NCBI GenBank assembly: GCA_001598975.1
Contig: BBXU01000602.1
Location: forward strand, 1-30,064
Direction of reading: 5' to 3'
From: Parachlorella kessleri
Lineage: Eukaryota; Chlorophyta; Trebouxiophyceae; Chlorellales; Chlorellaceae
DNA: 30,064 bases
The translations under genes and the position numbers were made by a program. Shown in pieces: positions 22,401 through 30,064 of this stretch. Within the stretch, counting starts at the first letter, position 1. Each line of letters starts with the position of its first letter. The notes beneath the pieces are model-generated. The model was not told the origin of the DNA and searched no databases. It saw nothing but the letters and a program-made list of their open reading frames with translations.

Positions 22401-25400
22401 AACGACCAGTGTATCTCTTAGTGAAAAATCGGTGTATAGAGGGCGCCAGTCCTTGCATCTTTTCTTCCCCTGCAGGCCAAGACCAAGGAGCTGAAGACCA
22501 GCTTCAATGACCTGCGGATTTCTTAGTGACAAGTCAAATAGAGTGCGCCAATGCTTGCACCTCTTCTTCCCCTGCAGGCCAAGACCAAGGAGCTGAAGAC
22601 CAGCTTCAACGACCAATTTGGGCAGGTGCACGAGCTGTGCCTCATGGTGCTGAATGCGGCCACCAAGCCGGACCTCATCCGGGCCACGCTGTCCACGCTG
22701 CACGCCTTCCTGTCGTGGTGGGTTGGATGGACGAGTGGGATGCAAGGGGGTCACAGCAGGGCATGTGCCCGATGGCCCTGGGTGGTCTTGTGGTTGGTGT
22801 GGTGTGGCTTGCTGGCCTGGCAGAGCACCCTCCACCCATCTGCCGCTGGCAGGTCAGGCCGCAGCACTACGGGCGTTGGTTATGGAAACAATCACATTCG
22901 TGGTCACGTAGCTGCTTCGGAGAGCGTGTCTACCTCCACCTCCACCACCACTTGCACCCCTGCTGCTGGGTGGACTCTCGGTGGAAAGAACCATGGGGTT
23001 CTCTAGCCTTTCCCAACACCAGTCAAGCCACCCCTGTGCTGCTGCTGCTGCAGGGTTCCCCTGGGGTACATCTTTGAGAGCAACATCGTGGAGGTGCTGC
23101 TGCGCCTCTTCCCGCAGCCGCCCTTCCGCAACGTCACGCTGCAGTGCCTGGCGGAGGTGAGTCGGGGGGGGCAGCTCATTGCAGTAATCATTTCATGTTG
23201 AAGTGGGGGGGGGGGGGGGGGGTCGTTTATATCGCAGGTGTCGCGCTGCAGTGCCTGGCAGAGGGGTGACACAGCGTCTGGGGAAGTTGTGGTGGTGAGA
23301 GCAGCTCCTTTACATGGCTGGGTGCAGCATAAGGCGTGTCCTTACTGCGATAGAGCTAGGGGCTTACTCCGAGGGTCATCCACAGAGAAGCTTGTCCAAT
23401 AGCTGCTGTGGTTCAGCAGGCGGGCCACAATCAGTGCCATACATTTCCACTCCCAGGCGCTCAACCTTTCAGCGTTGCATCTTCTGTCTTCCCTTCTATC
23501 TTGTCTTGACAAAAGGTTAGACGTACACCCCGCAGGTGGGCGCGCTCACCGTGGGTGCAGAGTACGACTCCCACTTCCAGACGCTGTACAAGTTCTTCGT
23601 GGCACAGCTGCAGCTCCTGCTGCCGCCGGGCACAAACATACCCGAGGCGTACTCCGCGTGAGTTGGTTGAGGGGGGAGTTGGTAGTAGATGGGCGGCCTT
23701 ACTGAGCAGGAGCGGGAAGCCGCAGCTGGCAGAAGTTCCTGTCTGTCAGGACGTCTCACAGGCTTGGAGTAGCTGGTGGAGTAGCCAGCGCCCTAGCGTA
23801 CTCCCAGACATGTGCTGCACAGGTCCTCTAGTTGGTTGTGGCTGGCCAGCTGCATGGTGTTTTTCAAACTCGCCACGCCGGGCATGTATGTGCTCCGGGG
23901 CTATCCAGAGGGCTTGGTCAGCTGCCGTCCTGCGGCTGCCTAGGTCTCCGTTGCATAGACTACCTCAACACTGGTGCTGGCCCCCCTGCCCTTGCGCTCT
24001 CTCTCTTTGCAGCGGCACGGACGAGGACCAGGCCTTTGTCCAGAACCTGGCCCTGTTCCTGACGGCGTTCTTCCGGGCCCACATGCCGGCGCTGGAGCAG
24101 GGGGAGGAGCTGCGGGCGGCGCTGCTGGTTGGGCTGGACACGCTGGTCAGCATCTCATACGTGGATGACGACGAGGTGAGTCATCGTTGGTACGTAATGG
24201 ATCAAGGGGTTAAGGGGAGGAGCTGCGAGCAGCGCTGCTGGTGGGGCTGGACACGCCCGTAAGCATCTCATACGTGGATGAGGACGAGGTGAGTCATCCT
24301 TGGCATGTATGATGCAATGTAATAAGGGGTTGGGGGGGAGGAGACACAGGGCAGAGCCGCTGGGGCGGCTGGTCACATGGTTGATTGTATATGACAAGCA
24401 AATCAGCAGCCTGCTGCTGCCCCTGGTGGGACAAGCTGGCGATTATTCCTCACAAGGATGATGGCATGGTGACTCATGGCGCTGTCGTGCGGGGAAGCTA
24501 GCTGGAGTGTTGCTTTGCCCACCAGTGCAAATGCAGCTTTAGGTCCTTGAATGACTGGCCAATCCTAACATAATGCTCATGCCCGCGCTCTACTGGCCCA
24601 CTGCCAGCCCTCTCATGGGCAGACTTAACCCCCATGTCCCCAACTCCTGCTCGCAGGTGTTCAAGATCTGCCTAGACTACTGGAACTTCTTTGTGCCCGA
24701 CGTCTACTCCACAGTCTGCACGGTGGAGCCCAACGCACAGGCAAGGCTGTGTGGGAGACGTGGCACGCCTGGTCCATGCTAGGGCTTTAGCTGGCTCGGG
24801 TATTCAGCAAGGCATGGGTGTCATAGTTGGCACATTGGCGCTGACGACATTCATGAGGGTGAGAATCGACATTGATGCACTGGTAGTGGCTGGTACCGGG
24901 CATGCTGTGTGGAGATGGAGGAATACAAGATCATGGAGCTTGCGAGATGGAAGCCTCCTCTACAAGGTAACAGTCATATGTGACTTGGGACAGTATATGA
25001 CTTGGGACAGCTTGCAAACACCAAGCCTCGTATGCCCGCTGCTCCTGCGTGGCGCAGTTTGCTTTCGGCGGCACGGCGGCGGCGGGAGGGGCAGCAGCAG
25101 CGGGCGGCGGCGCTGGCGCCAGCCGGAAGCGGTTGTATTCTGGCATCTTGTCCAAGCTGCGTGCGCTGATGATTGCACGCATGGCCAAACCGGAGGAGGT
25201 GTGTGTGTGTGAACACTTGGTAATTGTGAAACACTGGATACAAGTTGTGAACCACTGGAAACATTGTATGAAAACCAGTTTTTACACAGTTGTGTGAACA
25301 GGGCTTGTCGCCTTGTGAAGCATGACTGATCAGGGGGGGAGAGAGATGTAGGTGCAGGGTGGGGCGTGCTGGCTGACAAGATGATGTCTGCTGGTTTGGC

Positions 25401-28400
25401 GGTGGCTTTGAGGATCTGGACAGCAGTAACTTGCTGGCCTGGTCGAGACAGCATTGGGAGTGCTCTGATTGCCGAGGTGGGAGCCAGCCGGCAACATGGT
25501 CTATACCACATGGAGTTGGGGGATTTTACAGTGTCGCAAACCTGCTTTCATGATAAGAATGGTTGCAGCTTGCGTAAGGCTTGGGTTCCCCGCTGCTGCA
25601 GGTGATTGTAGTGGAAGACGAGAACGGCAACGTGGTGCGGGAAACGATGAAGGACACAGGCAAGCCAAGATTCCCGTCCATCCCTCATGTGCCCAGGCAC
25701 CCATCTGCCCTACCTGTGATGGGTGGCACTGGCTGGGGTTGCAGAGACTGCTGCTGCTTGCTTCAACATCTGTGCCGGGGGCTGGCTTGCTGCAGCGTAC
25801 CCGCCAAACCCTTGTTTGTCCTGGCCTGGCCCCCCTGTTGTTTGCAGACGTGCTTGCGCGGTACAAGGCGATGCATGAGACCCTTGTATACCTGGCCCAC
25901 CTTGACCATGACGACACCGAGTCACAAATGCTGGAGCGCCTCCGGCTGCAGGTGAGGTGGTAGTTAGAAGGGGGGAGAGGGGGATGGTCCCGCGGTATGT
26001 CCTCTATAGGGAGCAGGTTTGTGTGGGTGGGTATGTGGCAGGTGGGCGACGGTGTAGCTGAAAGCTGGCGAGACGGCGTCGCTGCACTGGGTGGGAGCAG
26101 GGTGGTCGTGGTGCCGCTTAGAGGAGGCGTTCTTGGCCCCCCCCCATGACAAACCGAGAACCACACCGTGCCTTACACTTCATGTAGCAGCATCCTTAGA
26201 CACTGTCTGCCTCGTCACTACACATTGCAAAGGGGGCAACCAACCATGACTTGGGTATTTGGCGTTGGTGGGACTTCCTGCCAGCCGCAGAACAGAAAGC
26301 TGGTGCGCAGCCGGCTGCTTCCCTTGGAGACTGTGTTTTGCCGCCTGCCGCCGTCCACAAGTGTTTCCGCGTGTGCTGCATTGCAGATGCATGCGGGCCC
26401 GCAGCCAAACGGGCGCGAAGGCAGCTGGGCCGCGCTTAACCGGCTGTGCTGGGCCATTGGCTCCATCAGTGGTAGCATGGTTGAGGAGCAGGAAAACAGG
26501 TGGGGACGGCTTGATAGTAGCCCCAGGAAGCGGGTCCTGCAACCTAAATAGGTACCCGGAGTTTACCCACCACAAAATGTTCGGTGTTTGGTTGGTGGTT
26601 TGGTTGGTGGTCTTGTCTGCGGGCGTCGCCACCGTGCTTCCTTGGCCTTGGTAGCGGGCAGCGTGGTGGGTGCCAAAGGTATTGGTGGGTGCCGATGGTG
26701 GCCAGCCGGCGGGTTTGGTAACAGTGCAGCAGGGTCCACGGGCGTGCTTTGGCGGCTCCCCTTGCCAGTGATGTCGTTCTGTCTAGGAAGAGGTGGTGGT
26801 GGTAGCAGTGGCCCACATGGTGTCGAATTTGGGACACTCTCGTAGCTTGTCTCTGGTGAGACTGTTATGGCTGTGATCCCAAAGATGGGGGCTGCCCCCC
26901 CACCCCCACCCCCCACCCACACCCACCCAACACCCACCCACCCACACGCAAAAAAAACCAACAACCACACACGCACACACCGCCCCACCCCAACTGCCCT
27001 GCTCTCTCACCTGGCTTCCCTTGGATGGCAGTGGCCCCCGCCGGCACCACCACCCCCGCCCCTGCTCCTGTGGTGCGGCCCGTCCCTGGAAGCACCCGGG
27101 GTTGTCAAGTGTGGTCCAGCCACTTTTCGTGTCATCACTGATCACTGCCACTTACTTTTCTCTGCGCCCTGGTGCGGTGCAGGTTTCTGGTCACTGTGAT
27201 TCGGGACCTGCTCAACCTGTGTGAGGTCACCCGCGGCAAGGACAACAAAGCAGTCATCGCCTCAAACATCATGTGAGCGGATGGCCGCATTCTTGCTGCT
27301 TGGGGGCTCAGGAAGTAAAAACAGGGAGGGGTAGGCAGGGGGGCCGCACGATTGCAGGCAGGAGGGGAACCTTGACACAAGCGCACCCCGACAGGTTGAG
27401 GCTCCCCTTGGGATGACTAGGCTAACTCGTAGCAGGAAAGCATGTTGTCAGTTGTGCACATGTCGTCCCATGCGCGCTCGCGCTTTGTGGGTGGAGACCC
27501 CTGGCCTGGGTGGTGTTTGGGTGAAGGCTTGTGTGGTGATGCGCGCCCGGCGGCCGTGCCTGTAGTCGGCAGTGTGCCCCGTGTCCCGCTCCCTCCACCT
27601 GACATTGCATGCATCGGATGTAAGCTTGAGGCACAAGGCTGGGGTGATTGGTGTCCCATGCACTTCTCCCCATCCCCACCCCCCACCCTTGCCTGCAGGT
27701 ATGTTGTGGGGCAGTACCCACGCTTCCTGCGCAACCACTGGAAGTTCCTGAAAACGGTGGTCAACAAGTTGTTTGAGTTCATGCACGAAACACACCCCGG
27801 CGTGCAGGTACCTGTGGCTGCTGGCCGTACCGCCTGCCCTGCGTTGCGATGCGCTGCTAGTGGTGGATGTGGGGTGACAATAATGCTTTGCTGGTCTGCT
27901 CCGTCAAGTTTGTTCGTGCTTCCGAAGGAGTCTTGAATGCTTATTATGCCAGCACCGATAAGTAGCGCACTATTTACCAAGCATTGCGACAGGCAGCAGG
28001 TTCTAGCTGGCTGGCTAGCCATGTGTGTTCTGCCCACCCTCGCTGGGGTCGCTTGCTGCAGGACATGGCGTGCGAGACGTTCATCAAGATCGTCTCCAAG
28101 TGCAAACGCAAGTTTGTTGTGCTCCAAGTGAGTTGGGCAGGCGGGCTGCTGGTGTGAGTGTGATGGTGGGCGACAACATGCCAGCATGGTTCTGCCGCCT
28201 GCTGTGCTTCTGCTGAGGCGTGCCAGCTCTCTGCCACGGCAGGATATGAGGTTTTAAAGGGGTAGTTCCTTGAGGAGGCCCGGTGATTGCGGGTTCCCTG
28301 TCTGTGTCGCTGTGTCACGGAGCTTCGCCGTGGACACCCTGCAGCAGCACTGTAAGCCCAGCACCCCATGCACACACCAAGTCCTGCTGCCTGCCCAAGT

Positions 28401-29836
28401 ACTGCAGCGGTACTGCCGCTGTACTGCCGGTGTGTACTGCCACTGTACTGCCCAAGTACGGCCCGTGTGTACTGCCTGCAGGTGGGCGAGCAGGAGCCCT
28501 TCATCAGCGAGCTGCTGACCAGCCTCACGGCGACGATCCAGGACCTGGAGAGCCACCAAATACACATGTTCTACGAGGCAGTCGGCATGATGATTGCAGC
28601 AGACACGGGTGGGTGGGCGGGGTGGGGGGGCGTGCGGGAGCACATGGGAGGGATTCGTTAGGGTTAAGAGGTGGCCAGGGTTAGGGGTATCCCTAACCCG
28701 CATGGGAGGGGGGGCAGCCTGCGTGGCAAACCTGTGCAAGGGGTAGGTGGTGAGCGTTTCGGCTGACTGGCACTGGGGACGGCGGCGGGTCCGGGAACCT
28801 ACAGCTGGTCTGGGGGTGTGCAGTGAGCAGCCAGAGGTGCGGTCAGCAGCCTTGTCAAGTGAGGAAGGCGCGCTGACCGCCGGGGTTTTAGGGAGCATGC
28901 AGCTTGACAGGCTGCGTCCTGCGGGGTCTCTCCTGCTTAGTCCTTGCAGTAGTGCACACCCCCTGCTGCTTGTCTTGGGCTGCAAGCCGCCTCTGGTATG
29001 TGAAGGCAGCTGCCTGGGAGGCCTGTGTCACTTGCCATTGGCTCGGTTTGACTTAGTTCAGTTAACGAAACAAATCTGACCTATTCATTGGGGGGTGGTG
29101 CAGATGGCAAGCGGAGAGAGGAGTACCTGGCGCGGCTCATGGCACCACCCAACGCAACATGGCAGCAGATCATAGCGCAGGTGTGCGGGACAGGGTGTAG
29201 TGTGCGGCAGTGCTGCCCGCGGAATGTGATGTATGTATGCATGTGCCTGCAAAGGTGTATGACGGTACTAGTGCTGCTGTACAGGCAGATGCCTTGCGTC
29301 GGCGCCTTGGTGTTCCACGCCTGGCCCTGGGGGCAGCAGGGTGTCTGCACCGTAGCTGCAAATACTGGCCAGCCTAAGAGGATGTGTGTGTGTCAGAAGC
29401 ACCCCTGAAACAGTTACTTACGTCAAAGTCACAGCATGAATGCAAGCACCCCTTGCCTGGCTTGATGGGCGGTAGAGTAGGTGGTCCGGACTGCCAGATC
29501 CATGGGGTTGGCAGCTGTTGGTCACTTGCGTGTGGTGCAATGCCGGGCCCTGGGACCAGCGTACATATTTGAAGGGGGCGGGGTGGCTGCTGTCCTGGTG
29601 AAGGACCGTGCTGCGCTGTGCTGCGCTGCGCTGTGCAGGCCAAGGCCAACGTGGAGGTGCTGCGGCAAACGGAGGTCATCAAAAACGTGCAGAACATACT
29701 GCAGACCAACGTGTCAGGTGTGCGGGGCGGGGCGTAGTGGCGCCGTGGTGCTTGGGGAATGATGAGTGAGCAGAGAGGTAGCTGTTGGTGCATGTCTGTC
29801 CACCCGCAGGGTCAGTGGGCACCCAAGTGTATCAGG
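19457..29836 (+). CDS. XPO1: Exportin-1 (CRM1), 21 visible exons, 3' end off window
   Basis: Exons: 19457-19579, 19914-20030, 20347-20449, 21370-21493, 21939-22032, 22578-22717, 23054-23156, 23536-23657, 24013-24175, 24657-24740, 25058-25198, 25602-25659, 25848-25951, 26387-26499, 27183-27272, 27699-27807, 28062-28127, 28482-28608, 29104-29180, 29639-29717, 29810-29836; about 721 codons of a protein usually near 1070 aa. It carries leucine-rich-NES cargo out of the nucleus with RanGTP. The HEAT-repeat solenoid starts [20 protein letters not shown]. Family marks: [105 protein letters not shown]. Cys513 matches the leptomycin-binding Cys528 of human CRM1. Exon 11 has a Gly/Ala-rich insert. Introns 10 and 12 use GC donors. 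The last exon is short and the rest lies beyond the edge. Confidence 0.97.
22398..22604 (+). repeat. Tandem duplication of the XPO1 exon 6 acceptor region
   Basis: Two units of about 105 and 102 bp (22398-22502 and 22503-22604) run into the true exon 6. Each carries a shared TTAGTGA segment, a pyrimidine tract, the acceptor CCCCTGCAG and the first 27 exon bases (AKTKELKTS). Using the upstream acceptor at 22475 would read [16 protein letters not shown] and then stop, so it behaves as a decoy acceptor. Confidence 0.9.
23137..23263 (+). repeat. Second copy of the XPO1 exon 7 3' end in the intron
   Basis: The exon end CGCTGCAGTGCCTGGCGGAG recurs 107 bp downstream at about 23244-23263 with one change (GCAGAG) and an extra G run before GTGA. 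A poly(G) tract lies between the copies. Confidence 0.8.
23205..23222 (+). repeat. Poly(G) tract in XPO1 intron 7
   Basis: A run of about 18 G on the sense strand begins about 50 bp past the exon 7 donor. It is a likely slippage site. Confidence 0.85.
24101..24370 (+). repeat. Tandem duplication of the XPO1 exon 9 3' end
   Basis: A 113-bp unit (24101-24213) containing the last 75 bases of exon 9 plus its donor is repeated at 24214-24326. The copy keeps an open frame ([12 protein letters not shown] then VSISYVD) and a GTGAGT donor at 24289. A decayed third remnant follows from about 24335. Because 113 is not a multiple of three, retaining the spacer would shift frame and stop in the copy. Confidence 0.9.
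24741..24742 (+). other. GC splice donor, XPO1 intron 10
   Basis: The exon ends GCACAG and is followed by GCAAGG. This phase-0 end joins in frame to the exon at 25058, and no GT nearby gives a better join. Confidence 0.7.
24978..25013 (+). repeat. Short tandem duplication in XPO1 intron 10
   Basis: TGACTTGGGACAG occurs twice within about 30 bp, separated by TATA. Intronic. Confidence 0.7.
25660..25661 (+). other. GC splice donor, XPO1 intron 12
   Basis: Exon 12 ends GACACAG and the intron starts GCAAGC. The join gives METMKDTD-type family sequence ([18 protein letters not shown]), which is what exportin-1 proteins show here. Confidence 0.85.
26887..26998 (+). repeat. C/CA-rich low-complexity tract, XPO1 intron 14
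   Basis: Long runs of CCCA and CCCACC units, an A8 run and CACACA units fill this stretch. The minus strand has closely spaced G tracts with clear G-quadruplex potential. Confidence 0.8.
28394..28480 (+). repeat. GTACTGCC repeats next to XPO1 exon 18 acceptor
   Basis: GTACTGC occurs at least five times, with one GTACGGC, in imperfect units of about 10-20 bp. The array runs into the acceptor TACTGCCTGCAG of exon 18. Confidence 0.8.
28678..28699. repeat. Telomere-like inverted repeat in XPO1 intron 18
   Basis: GGGTTAGGG and CCCTAACCC form 9-bp perfect arms around GTAT, with a further GTTAGGGTTA just upstream at about 28658. The units resemble plant or algal telomere repeats but are far too few for a telomere. 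Confidence 0.75.
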
Positions 29837-30064
29837 GTTTGCTCGCTAGTGTGCCTTAACTTCCCATACCCCTTTCCCCTCTACCAACCCCGCATTTGTC
29901 TGTATCGGTGGCCCGTCAGCCGCTTGAAATTATGGCGCTGGGCATCACCCGCCCTGTTCAACCCACACACGCCCCACTCTCCTGCTGGGCTATCCATGTA
30001 TCCATTGTGTGAACCCAACCAAGTCGCAGCTGACTGATCAGTTGCTGATGATGTTATTGAACAT

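Noticed and set aside
27417..28187. Minus-strand open frame of 256 codons
   Set aside because: It is antisense to exportin exons 16 and 17, which match the family closely in the plus strand.
28650..28699. Chromosome end or true telomere
   Set aside because: Only a few telomere-like units are present and exportin exons continue on both sides.

Overview
The window looks like nuclear DNA of a green alga (Chlorophyta). Every convincing gene is split into many short exons joined by GT-AG introns. Acceptors are almost always (T/C)GCAG, coding DNA is GC-rich with strong G/C third-position bias, and possible TGTAA poly(A) signals occur. A chlorophycean, for example a Sphaeropleales-like species, is a reasonable guess but is not proven. 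Exon boundaries were worked out by hand from splice motifs, conserved protein signatures and codon phase carried across each intron. No bacterial operons, rRNA, tRNA, CRISPR array or intact transposon was seen.

Layout. (1) 552-4009, minus: an 11-exon gene for a secreted protein of about 219 aa, roughly 39% Ala in the mature part, built from A-x-A-Q-A repeats carried mostly one block per exon. (2) 4468-6672, plus: a multi-exon gene for an unrecognised multi-pass membrane protein; genes 1 and 2 are divergent. (3) 7067-11206, plus: a 9-exon aldo-keto reductase of about 386 aa with a complete D-Y-K-H tetrad and an unusual N-terminal extension. (4) 11837-12984, minus: a tentative 4-exon gene for a 105-aa protein carrying the same 15-residue block twice, convergent with gene 3. 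(5) 13761-18986, minus: an 11-exon gene for the LCB1 subunit of serine palmitoyltransferase, about 532 aa. (6) 19457 to beyond the right edge, plus: exportin-1 (XPO1/CRM1), 21 exons and about 721 codons visible, cut by the window end. Genes 5 and 6 are divergent and share a 470-bp upstream interval.

The neighbours do not form a pathway. LCB1 acts in sphingolipid synthesis in the ER, exportin-1 in nuclear export, and the reductase in carbonyl metabolism. The main novelty candidates are the Ala-rich repeat secretory protein, the small repeat protein of gene 4, the orphan membrane protein, and three tandem duplications of about 102-113 bp at exon edges in the exportin gene. Three introns need GC-AG splice sites to keep the reading frame.
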